DNA from: an uncultured Paracoccaceae bacterium
GTDB lineage: Bacteria > Pseudomonadota > Alphaproteobacteria > Rhodobacterales > Rhodobacteraceae
Reading direction: 5' to 3'
Assembly: GCA_937907485.1 (NCBI GenBank)
Contig: CALESR010000261.1
Location: 1 to 5,277 of the forward strand
Length of the DNA stretch: 5,277 nt
A program made the position numbers and the translations under genes. Positions within the stretch are counted from its first letter, which is position 1, and each line of letters starts with the position of its first letter. Positions 1-5,277 of the stretch are shown here, one piece after another. The notes beneath the pieces are model-generated. The model ran no database searches. It saw only the letters and a list, made by a program, of their open reading frames with translations, and was not told where the DNA came from.

Positions 1-18
1 GACTTGAGTTCAGACGTG
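1..18. other. Sequencing-adapter remnant at the left edge
   Basis: The first 18 bases, GACTTGAGTTCAGACGTG, match the Illumina TruSeq read-2 adapter stretch GACTGGAGTTCAGACGTG at 17 of 18 positions. The match ends at base 18, exactly where the dapF reading frame stops looking like DapF: family members continue GVGFDQ, whereas here the frame reads GVGFD-H-V and then meets a TGA stop (10-12 read on the minus strand). The sequence is seen directly; the adapter identity is from recall of the published oligonucleotide. I infer that this is untrimmed adapter at a contig end and not genomic DNA. Confidence 0.85.
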
Positions 19-159
19 ATCGAACCCCACGCCGCGGTGCCGGTCGCCCAGCGCGCGCGCCAGCGCGGGCGTGGTCACTGCCACGCGGCCGCGCGTGTCC
101 AGCACAACAAAATCGTTGCCGGCGCCGTGCATCTTTCGAAAGGTCAGGTTCTGCATCAT
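19..159 (-). CDS. dapF: Diaminopimelate epimerase, N-terminal fragment (cut at contig edge)
   Basis: DapF is the cytosolic, cofactor-independent epimerase that turns LL-diaminopimelate into meso-diaminopimelate, the precursor of lysine and of the peptidoglycan cross-link. Only the first 47 residues are present. They carry the family's opening block, KMHGAGNDFVVLD at residues 9-21, whose Asn is a substrate-binding residue, followed by ALGDRHRGVGFD at residues 36-47, which matches the conserved DRH.GVGFDQ segment. Both catalytic cysteines of the two-cysteine mechanism lie in the missing part. The start is one of two adjacent ATG codons (159 or 156); the frame is open up to 222 but the extra residues are unlike the family. 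No good Shine-Dalgarno sequence is visible upstream. The in-frame stop at 10-12 lies in adapter-like sequence, so I read the gene as truncated by assembly and not as a pseudogene. It is transcribed away from the secreted-protein gene at 360. Confidence 0.9.
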
Positions 160-350
160 GCGCGCGGATATAGGCCAATCCGTGCGGTCTCGCCAGTGGT
201 TCGGGCGCGGATCATCACGCAACCGGCACTTGCGCGGCGAAGTTCTGCAGGGCTAAAGTTGCCCAAGGTTCCGCCGCAGCCCGATTTTTCAGGGCCTAGG
301 TCGCCATGACGATGTCCGGAACCGGATGGACAGTTGATTTCATTTTCATC

Positions 351-355
351 GGAGG
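351..355 (+). promoter_or_regulatory. Ribosome binding site deciding the start of the secreted-protein gene
   Basis: GGAGG lies four bases before the ATG at 360. The frame is also open from an upstream ATG at 306, but that would put 18 non-signal-like residues ahead of the signal peptide. The strong Shine-Dalgarno sequence and the immediate signal peptide both favour 360. No convincing promoter could be assigned in 160-350. Confidence 0.75.
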
Positions 356-359
356 ACAC

Positions 360-1364
360 ATGCGCCACCTTTTTACGCTCACCGCCGCCAGCCTTTTTGC
401 CTCGGCCGCCCTGCCTGCCCTGGCTCAGGGAACCGAAACGATCACCCTGACCATGCAGGTCGAGCAGCCGTCGCTGTTCGACACCAGCCGCCGCGACACG
501 TTCCGCAGCACGATCGATGACCGCTCAGGCTCGACCACGCTGGAGGTGATCTGTTCGGCGGGCACCTCGACGTTGTTCGGCCTCAGCCGTACGGACGAGG
601 CCTGCGCCGTCTCTGGATCGGGGTCGATCAAGAACCCGAACAACCCCAGCCAGTCGGTGCCACGGGTCGATTATTCGGGCGGGTTCACCATCGTCGGCGC
701 GCAGGACGGCTTTACCGACATGCGCACCATCGCTGCCGGATACCGCCGCGTAGGATCGGCCCCACAAGAGACAGCGACCTTTGGCGGGCATCTGGTGATG
801 AACCCCGAGGCCCCCAGCGCCAGTGCGCTGGAACTGGGTCGCAACGCGCTGGCCTATCTGCAACAGAACGCTGCGGGCAGCACGCCGGTCGCTTATGACA
901 CCGCCATCGATTCGATCCGCTTTCAGGATCTGCGTGTGCCGCATGTCGGCCACGCCAATTCGGTGGCCTGCGTCTGGACCGGCGACTGGATCTATTCCTA
1001 TGCCGCTGAAAGCTGGAACGGCGCCTTTGACATCACCTGCGGCACCGATCGCTATCGCATCGAAGGCAACATGTCGCTCGCCGATGCCCCGGCAGGCGCA
1101 TCGCACAATCAGGAATACGTCGTAAACCTGATCGTGCCGGGCGGCGCGGGTGGTGGTGATCCCTTTGCCGCGCCGGACCCTTTCGCCACGGTGGACGGCA
1201 TCACCGGCACGCTGGCGATGACCAATTCCGGCCGGCAGCGCGATGGCGTCTATACCAACGTGGCGGTCAGCGGGCAGTTGGTGGGCACCAATGTGCCGCT
1301 GGAGATTGTGCGTGGCTGGGGCCAGATCGTGGCGGTGCTGGCGCGGTCCTTCATGGGCGAGTGA
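360..1364 (+). CDS. Secreted or periplasmic protein of unknown function with four cysteines
   Basis: I do not recognise this protein. It has 334 residues from the ATG at 360. Residues 1-22 form a typical Sec signal peptide: MRH, a hydrophobic Leu/Phe/Ala core, then ALA at 20-22 with probable cleavage before Q23. No lipobox cysteine and no later membrane helix are seen, so the mature part is probably periplasmic or exported. The mature chain is rich in Thr, Ser, Gly and Asp with many alternating polar/hydrophobic stretches, suggesting a mostly beta fold. It holds exactly four cysteines (about residues 65, 82, 204 and 227), which could form two local disulfides. A Gly/Pro/Asp-rich linker with a DPFAAPDPFA duplication (about 259-276) separates a last segment of roughly 55 residues. 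The gene is divergent from dapF and overlaps the 3' end of oxyR by 14 bp. Frame length, codon bias, signal peptide and ribosome binding site support a real gene; no function can be assigned. Confidence 0.85.
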   Translation: MRHLFTLTAASLFASAALPALAQGTETITLTMQVEQPSLFDTSRRDTFRSTIDDRSGSTTLEVICSAGTSTLFGLSRTDEACAVSGSGSIKNPNNPSQSVPRVDYSGGFTIVGAQDGFTDMRTIAAGYRRVGSAPQETATFGGHLVMNPEAPSASALELGRNALAYLQQNAAGSTPVAYDTAIDSIRFQDLRVPHVGHANSVACVWTGDWIYSYAAESWNGAFDITCGTDRYRIEGNMSLADAPAGASHNQEYVVNLIVPGGAGGGDPFAAPDPFATVDGITGTLAMTNSGRQRDGVYTNVAVSGQLVGTNVPLEIVRGWGQIVAVLARSFMGE

Positions 1365-2289
1365 TCGAGGCCTGGCCCGGCGCCCCGTCACCGACGGGGT
1401 GCGACGGGTTTACCTCGCGCACCAGATCGGCGAGTTGCCCCAGTTGGCGGGCCAAGGGGCTGGACGCGCGCCAAATCATGCCGATGGTGCGCGACGGCTG
1501 CGGGTCAGGAAAGCGCGCAATGGCGACCGCGGCCGAGCGCGTTTCCACAGGCACCGCCATGTCGGGGATCAGCGTCACGCCGATCCCTGCGCCCACCATC
1601 TGCACCAGCGTCGACAGCGACGACCCTTCGAGCAACTCGCGCGGCATGGCGGTCTGCAGGTTGCAAAACGACAGCGCCTGATCGCGAAAGCAATGCCCCT
1701 CTTCCAGCAGTAAAAGCCGCATTTCGCGCAGCATCTCGCGGCTGGGCACCGGTTTGGCCGCATCGGCCAGTGGGCGCACCAGCACGAAATCCTCGGAGAA
1801 CAGCGCGGTTTCCGTCAGCCCCGGTTCCGACACCGGCAGCGCGACGATGGCGGTGTCCAGCCGCCCCTGCAGCACCTCGCGCAGCAACCGTGACGTGACG
1901 GATTCGCGCACATGCAGGTCGAGGCCGGCATTCGCCTGTGTCAACCGGGCGATCACCCGGGGCAGCAAATAGGGCGCGATGGTTGGAATCACCCCCAGTC
2001 TGAGCCGTCCGACCAGCCGCTGCTGCGAGGCGCGGGCCAGATCGCCCAACTCGTCTACTGCGCGCAGGATTTCGCGCACCCGCAGCGCAAAGTCCTCGCC
2101 AAAGGCCGTCAACCGCACCTGCCGCGCGCCTCTCTCGAACAGAGGCGTGCCGAGACTATCCTCCAACTCCTTGATCTGCATGGACAGGGCGGGCTGCGAG
2201 ATGGCGCAGACTTCGGCGGCACGCCCGAAATGCCCCTGCGCGGCGAGGGCCTCGAAATAACGAAACTGACGCAGAGACAGGTTTTTCAT
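1351..2289 (-). CDS. oxyR: Hydrogen-peroxide-sensing LysR-type regulator OxyR
   Basis: OxyR is a cytosolic LysR-family tetrameric regulator that H2O2 activates by forming an intramolecular disulfide, after which it induces catalase and related genes. The protein has 312 residues. Residues 1-60 are the winged helix-turn-helix (FGRAAEVCAISQPALSMQIKE, roughly 21-41, read in two parts). A LysR substrate-binding domain follows from about residue 92. The decisive mark is EEGHCFRDQALSFC, with C200 and C209 eight residues apart, the same context and spacing as C199/C208 of E. coli OxyR. The start at 2289 gives the usual MKNLSLRQFRYFEAL opening. No Shine-Dalgarno sequence precedes it. The tail after about residue 293 (NPSHPVGDGAPGQASITRP) is longer than in E. 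coli OxyR (305 residues), and its last codons overlap the convergent secreted-protein gene. The gene is divergent from katG across 179 bp, the classical arrangement of a regulator and its target, so autoregulation and katG control are likely. Confidence 0.95.
   Translation of the reverse strand: MKNLSLRQFRYFEALAAQGHFGRAAEVCAISQPALSMQIKELEDSLGTPLFERGARQVRLTAFGEDFALRVREILRAVDELGDLARASQQRLVGRLRLGVIPTIAPYLLPRVIARLTQANAGLDLHVRESVTSRLLREVLQGRLDTAIVALPVSEPGLTETALFSEDFVLVRPLADAAKPVPSREMLREMRLLLLEEGHCFRDQALSFCNLQTAMPRELLEGSSLSTLVQMVGAGIGVTLIPDMAVPVETRSAAVAIARFPDPQPSRTIGMIWRASSPLARQLGQLADLVREVNPSHPVGDGAPGQASITRP
1380..1402. terminator. Hairpin just past the convergent overlap, possible transcription barrier
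   Basis: CCCCGTC (1383-1389) pairs perfectly with GACGGGG (1393-1399) around an ACC loop. The stem extends by a G-T wobble and two more pairs to 1380-1402, giving 10 pairs. It begins 15 bases after the secreted-protein stop codon and lies within the last codons of oxyR. No run of T follows directly (only TTT at 1409-1411), so it is not a classical intrinsic terminator. It may still stall plus-strand transcription or protect the 3' end of either mRNA. Confidence 0.35.
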
Positions 2290-2295
2290 AAGCTT

Positions 2296-2335
2296 AGATT
2301 ATCGTTGCTATCAGGAAATACAACTTATCCTAATC
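2296..2335. promoter_or_regulatory. Candidate OxyR operator between oxyR and katG
   Basis: This stretch lies in the AT-rich core of the divergent control region and holds repeated TATC motifs (2300-2303, 2309-2312, 2326-2329) and a TAATC at 2331-2335. On the minus strand, an exact ATAG (2308-2311) and a TTAG (2330-2333) sit 22 bp apart, the spacing expected between same-oriented elements in the E. coli-type ATAG-N7-CTAT-N7-ATAG-N7-CTAT site. The other two tetranucleotides do not match. Location upstream of the katG -10 candidate and over the oxyR start region fits both activation and autoregulation. The presence of a site here is expected from the gene arrangement; its exact borders are inference. 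Confidence 0.4.
2298..2303 (-). promoter_or_regulatory. Candidate -10 element of oxyR
   Basis: Read on the minus strand this is GATAAT, five of six matches to TATAAT. It ends only 8 bases before the oxyR ATG, so a start site at the usual distance would fall at about 2291, giving a leaderless or nearly leaderless transcript. That would fit the missing Shine-Dalgarno sequence. No good -35 hexamer is found at 16-18 bases upstream, so the call is weak. Confidence 0.25.
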
Positions 2336-2356
2336 GAATTTGTTTGCTAGAAACAT

Positions 2357-2362
2357 TCTAAT
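2357..2362 (+). promoter_or_regulatory. Candidate -10 element of katG
   Basis: TCTAAT matches TATAAT at five of six positions and sits at the right edge of the AT-rich core. The hexamer 17 bases upstream (TCGAAT, 2334-2339) matches TTGACA at only three positions, as is usual for OxyR-activated promoters, and the candidate operator lies against and upstream of it. Transcription would begin near 2369, leaving a leader of about 100 bases before katG. Confidence 0.35.
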
Positions 2363-2457
2363 GAAGGTGGCGAGTGACTTGCCTTGACAGCCAGCGACGC
2401 TGCGGGCGCGGTCATGCTAGCCAGTGCCTTTAGCGAAACCCAGACTGAAACCAGCAT

Positions 2458-2462
2458 CGGAG
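2458..2462 (+). promoter_or_regulatory. Ribosome binding site of katG
   Basis: CGGAG ends six bases before the ATG at 2469, a normal spacing, and supports that ATG as the katG start. Confidence 0.7.
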
Positions 2463-2468
2463 TGACTT

Positions 2469-4631
2469 ATGGACGGAGCGAACACTGGCAAATGCCCGGT
2501 CATGCACGGCGGCGCCACAGCCACCGGCAGCGACGTGATGGCGTGGTGGCCGAATGCGTTGAACCTCGACATCCTGCACCAGCATGACACCAAGGGAAAC
2601 CCGCTGGGCGGGTTCGATTACCGCGAGGCCGTCAAGTCGCTGGACTTCGAATCGCTCAAGCGTGACATGCACGCGCTGATGACCGAGTCGAAAGACTGGT
2701 GGCCGGCCGACTGGGGCCATTACGGCGGCTTGATGATCCGCATGACCTGGCACGCAGCGGGCACCTATCGCCTGGCCGACGGTCGCGGCGGTGCCAGCAC
2801 CGGCAACCACCGGTTCGCGCCTTTGAATTCCTGGCCCGACAACGCCAACCTCGACAAGGCCCGCCGTCTGCTGTGGCCGATCAAGAAGAAATACGGCAAC
2901 AAGATCAGCTGGGCCGACCTGATGGCACTGGCCGGGACGATGGCTTACGACTCGATGGGCCTGAAGACCTATGGCTTTGCCTTTGGTCGCGAAGACATCT
3001 GGGCGCCGGAAAAGGACGTCTACTGGGGTTCTGAAAAAGAGTGGCTGGCACCGGCCGAAAGCCGCCACAGCACCCTTGACGACGCCAGCACGCTGGAAAA
3101 CCCGCTGGCGGCGATCCACATGGGCCTGATCTATGTGAACCCCGAAGGCGTCAACGGCAAACCGGACCCGATGACCACCGCCAAATTCGTGCGCGAGACC
3201 TTTGCCCGGATGGCAATGAACGACGAGGAAACCGTCGCGCTGACCGCAGGCGGCCACACTGTCGGCAAGGCGCATGGCAACGGCAGCGCCGCCAATCTGG
3301 GCCCGGCGCCCGAGGGGGCTGACATTGCCGAACAGGGCCTCGGCTGGCAGAACCACACCACGCGCGGCATTGGCCGCAATACCGTGACCTCTGGGGTCGA
3401 AGGCGCGTGGACCAGCAATCCGACAGTCTGGGACAACGGCTATTTTGATCTGCTGCTGGGCTACGACTGGGAACTGGTGAAATCCCCCGCCGGAGCGCAG
3501 CAATGGGCCCCGGTCGGCATTTCGCCTGACCACATGGCGCCCGATGTCGAGGACGCCTCGATCAAGACGATGCCGGTGATGACCGATGCCGACATGGCGA
3601 TGAAGGTTGATCCGATCTACCGCGCGATCAGCGAGCGGTTCCACAAGGACCCGGCCTATTTCTCCGAGGTTTTTGCCCGCGCCTGGTTCAAGCTGACCCA
3701 CCGCGACATGGGTCCGCGCGGCCGCTACATCGGCCCCTGGGCGCCGACCGAGGATCTGATCTGGCAGGATCCGGTTCCCGCCGGAACCACCAACTGGGAT
3801 ATCGGCGGTGCCAAGAGCGCCATCGGTGCCTCGGGCCTGTCGGTGGCTGATCTGGTCAACACCGCGTGGGATTCGGCGCGCACCTATCGCGGGTCGGACA
3901 TGCGCGGCGGGGCCAATGGCGCCCGCATCCGTCTGGCACCGCAAAAGGACTGGGAAGGCAACGAGCCCGCCCGTCTGGCCCGCGTGCTGGCCGTGCTGGA
4001 GCCGATCGCGGCGCGCTTTGGCGCCTCGATCGCTGATATCATCGTGCTGGGCGGCAATGTCGGCGTCGAAATGGCGGCGGCGGCAGCGGGTTACGATGTC
4101 GAGGTGCCCTTTGCTGCCGGTCGCGGTGACGCGACGGCGGCGCAGACCGACGCCGCCTCGTTCAGCGTGCTGGAGCCGCTGGCCGACGGGTTCCGCAACT
4201 GGCTGAAAAAGGACTATGCCGTCACGGCTGAGGAACTGCTTCTCGACCGTGCGCAGCTGATGGGGCTGACTGCACCGGAAATGACCGTGCTGGTTGGCGG
4301 GATGCGCGCGATGGGCACCAATCACGGCGGCACCGCGCATGGCGTCTTTACCGAGACCCCCGGCGCGCTGACCCCGGACTTCTTTGTCACGCTGACCGAC
4401 ATGGAGTACACTTGGGTTCCGACCGGCTCGAACAGCTATAACATCGTCGAGCGCAAGTCGGGCGCGGTGAAATTCACCGCCACCCGCGCCGATCTGGTGT
4501 TTGGCTCGAACTCGATCCTGCGCGCCTATGCCGAGGTCTATGCCCAAGACGACAATGACGGCAAATTCGTCGAGGATTTCGTCGCCGCCTGGACCAAAGT
4601 GATGCACGCCGACCGGTTCGACCTGAACTGA
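2469..4631 (+). CDS. katG: Bifunctional catalase-peroxidase KatG
   Basis: KatG is a haem-b class I peroxidase that breaks down H2O2 by catalase activity and also oxidises donors as a peroxidase. The 720 residues are full length for the family. The N-terminal half binds haem: distal site R91, W94 and H95 in RMTWHAAGTYR; proximal H263 in TAGGHTVGKAHG with W314 and probably D375. The Met-Tyr-Trp cross-link needed for catalase activity is predicted from W94, Y222 (in YVNPEG) and M248; the Y222-M248 and M248-H263 spacings equal those of Mycobacterium tuberculosis KatG (229-255-270). S308 lies where the tuberculosis protein has S315. The C-terminal half, from about residue 430, is the duplicated peroxidase domain that lacks haem (SDMRGGANGARIRLAPQKDW at 476-495). 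The opening CPVMHG and WWPNALNLDILHQH are typical, and no signal peptide is present, so the enzyme is cytosolic. The gene is divergent from oxyR, is probably monocistronic, and ends 20 bases before a strong terminator. Confidence 0.98.
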   Translation: MDGANTGKCPVMHGGATATGSDVMAWWPNALNLDILHQHDTKGNPLGGFDYREAVKSLDFESLKRDMHALMTESKDWWPADWGHYGGLMIRMTWHAAGTYRLADGRGGASTGNHRFAPLNSWPDNANLDKARRLLWPIKKKYGNKISWADLMALAGTMAYDSMGLKTYGFAFGREDIWAPEKDVYWGSEKEWLAPAESRHSTLDDASTLENPLAAIHMGLIYVNPEGVNGKPDPMTTAKFVRETFARMAMNDEETVALTAGGHTVGKAHGNGSAANLGPAPEGADIAEQGLGWQNHTTRGIGRNTVTSGVEGAWTSNPTVWDNGYFDLLLGYDWELVKSPAGAQQWAPVGISPDHMAPDVEDASIKTMPVMTDADMAMKVDPIYRAISERFHKDPAYFSEVFARAWFKLTHRDMGPRGRYIGPWAPTEDLIWQDPVPAGTTNWDIGGAKSAIGASGLSVADLVNTAWDSARTYRGSDMRGGANGARIRLAPQKDWEGNEPARLARVLAVLEPIAARFGASIADIIVLGGNVGVEMAAAAAGYDVEVPFAAGRGDATAAQTDAASFSVLEPLADGFRNWLKKDYAVTAEELLLDRAQLMGLTAPEMTVLVGGMRAMGTNHGGTAHGVFTETPGALTPDFFVTLTDMEYTWVPTGSNSYNIVERKSGAVKFTATRADLVFGSNSILRAYAEVYAQDDNDGKFVEDFVAAWTKVMHADRFDLN

Positions 4632-4651
4632 GGTCTGTGACAGCCAAGACA

Positions 4652-4681
4652 GGGCGCGGTCCGCAGGGATCGCGCCCTTTT
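4652..4681 (+). terminator. Rho-independent terminator of katG
   Basis: GGGCGCGGTCC (4652-4662) pairs with GGATCGCGCCC (4667-4677) around the loop GCAG: 11 pairs with a single G-T wobble, followed at once by TTTT (4678-4681). It begins 20 bases after the katG stop. The T-run ends one base before the stop codon of the convergent glycosyltransferase gene. Read on the minus strand, the same stem is followed by TGTCTTGG, which is T-poor, so termination from the right may be weaker. Confidence 0.88.
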
Positions 4682-4682
4682 C

Positions 4683-5277
4683 CTATCGCCAGCCCAGCCG
4701 GTCCAGCACGGCGCCTTCGGCCTCGGCCCAGAGGGCCGGGTCGCAGATGGCGCGATACGCGGCCTGAGCGCGGTCGATGATGGCCAGACAGAGCGCGGGA
4801 TTATCCTGACAATAGGCGAGTTTGTCGCGCAGGTCGGACAGATCGCGCTGCACCGGGACGTAGTGCACCCAAGGTTTCAGAAAGAAATCCGGGATGACCT
4901 CGAATTCGCTTTCGACCACCATCGCCAGGCAGTTGGTGGCAATCACCCAGTAAAGCTGGGACGGCGCGTCATGGCCGGGCAAGCAGAGTTGATAGCGCGC
5001 GTCAAGCAGGCTCTCCGCCGGGACGAATTTCTCAATGATGCCGGGCTCGGGCTGCGCTTCGCCCAGCCGCAGCCAATGCTTGCGGCTGATGCCAAAGCGC
5101 AGGTCGGCGATGTCCGGGTTGCGCAGCGAGAACAGCACCGCGGCAGCGCGCGGATTGGCCCCGGCCTGCGCGATCAGATCGGCCTGCGTCAGCGGCAACG
5201 GCAGCAAGTCGGGCGCAAAGGGCGTCGGCCAGGCGGTGGCATTCGCCCCGCCGCGCCAGCGCACCAGCGGCGCCTTG
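4683..5277 (-). CDS. Glycosyltransferase family 90 (CAP10-like) protein, C-terminal part
   Basis: The 197 visible residues are the C-terminal part of a GT90/CAP10-type glycosyltransferase; the frame is open to the window edge, so the N-terminus is missing and the GTG at 5264 is probably internal. Diagnostic stretches, in order, are KAPLVRWRGG (RWRGG matching the family's WRG motif), EKFVPAESLLDARYQLCLPG with HDAPSQLYWVIATNC (matching the family's Y-hh-hDG-D-S--LKW-h-SNS block), then FFLKPWVHYVPVQRDLSDLRDKL (positions quoted in parts: FFLKPWVHYVPV, RDLSDL), the nucleotide-sugar-side motif. Family members in eukaryotes transfer xylose or glucose, and bacterial ones are described as lipopolysaccharide- or capsule-modifying; donor and acceptor cannot be told from sequence. 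The first Asp/Asn of the usual GND motif is GHD here, a modest variation. It converges on katG with 51 bp between the stops, most of it terminator. The TAG stop is at 4683-4685. Confidence 0.85.
   Translation of the reverse strand, partial: KAPLVRWRGGANATAWPTPFAPDLLPLPLTQADLIAQAGANPRAAAVLFSLRNPDIADLRFGISRKHWLRLGEAQPEPGIIEKFVPAESLLDARYQLCLPGHDAPSQLYWVIATNCLAMVVESEFEVIPDFFLKPWVHYVPVQRDLSDLRDKLAYCQDNPALCLAIIDRAQAAYRAICDPALWAEAEGAVLDRLGWR

Noticed and set aside
279..295. GCCC-N9-GGGC inverted repeat with T-run in the loop, between dapF and the secreted-protein gene
   Set aside because: Only four pairs with the T-run in the loop and not after the stem; not a terminator, and too weak to call an operator.
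306..359. Upstream ATG at 306 as the start of the secreted protein
   Set aside because: It would bury the signal peptide 18 residues inside the chain, and the strong GGAGG lies at the ATG at 360 instead.
525..1391. 288-codon open frame antisense to the secreted-protein gene
   Set aside because: Same antisense effect of codon bias; no ribosome site and a composition unlike a folded protein, while the plus-strand frame has a signal peptide and a good ribosome site.
2361..2387. Eight-codon upstream frame (MKVASDLP) in the katG leader
   Set aside because: It has no ribosome site and its ATG overlaps the likely -10 element, so it would not be in the mRNA from that promoter.
2384..2412. Perfect TTGACA (2384-2389) as the -35 of a katG promoter
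   Set aside because: At 16-18 bases downstream the sequence is GC-rich (around CGCGGT) with no -10-like hexamer; the next candidate is far too distant. The AT-rich region upstream fits better.
2430..4607. 725-codon open frame antisense to katG
   Set aside because: It mirrors the katG codons in a GC-rich gene, where stops are rare on the opposite strand; its translation is rich in His, Arg, Gly and Val with no recognisable domain, while katG on the other strand is unmistakable.
1..5277. A mobile, defence or otherwise novel multi-gene system
   Set aside because: No transposase, integrase, toxin, nuclease, repeat array or tRNA is visible; the genes are ordinary chromosomal ones, and only the secreted protein is unassigned.

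Overview
The window looks like a chromosomal stretch from a GC-rich alphaproteobacterium, most likely of the Rhodobacteraceae/Rhodobacterales. The grounds are the high GC content and GC-biased third codon positions, an OxyR of the alphaproteobacterial MKNLSLRQFRYFEALA type divergent from a full-length KatG, and a GT90/CAP10-type glycosyltransferase. The assignment rests on gene content and protein style only; no rRNA or marker tree is available.

Layout, left to right. Bases 1-18 match an Illumina TruSeq adapter with one mismatch, so the left edge is probably an assembly artefact at a contig end. Bases 19-159 (minus) hold the first 47 codons of dapF (diaminopimelate epimerase). Bases 160-359 are a divergent intergenic gap with a clear ribosome binding site only at its right end. 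Bases 360-1364 (plus) encode an unrecognised secreted protein of 334 residues with a signal peptide and four cysteines. It converges on oxyR (minus, 1351-2289), and the two genes overlap by 14 bp at their 3' ends; a strong hairpin lies just beyond the overlap, inside the oxyR coding sequence. Bases 2290-2468 are the shared oxyR-katG control region, with a very AT-rich core (51 of 73 bases A/T at 2290-2362). KatG (plus, 2469-4631) is complete and keeps all expected catalase-peroxidase residues. A textbook intrinsic terminator (4652-4681) fills most of the 51-bp gap to the convergent GT90 glycosyltransferase gene (minus, 4683 to the window end, 5' end missing).

The functional core is a peroxide-defence pair: OxyR, with its redox cysteine pair C200/C209, presumably senses H2O2 and controls its own gene and katG from the shared intergenic region. 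The flanking genes (lysine/peptidoglycan precursor synthesis, a periplasmic or secreted protein, a surface-glycan glycosyltransferase) have no visible functional tie to it. I found no mobile element, CRISPR array, RNA gene or evident novel system. The points most worth checking are the adapter remnant, the secreted orphan protein, the hairpin at the convergent overlap and the palindrome in the katG promoter.
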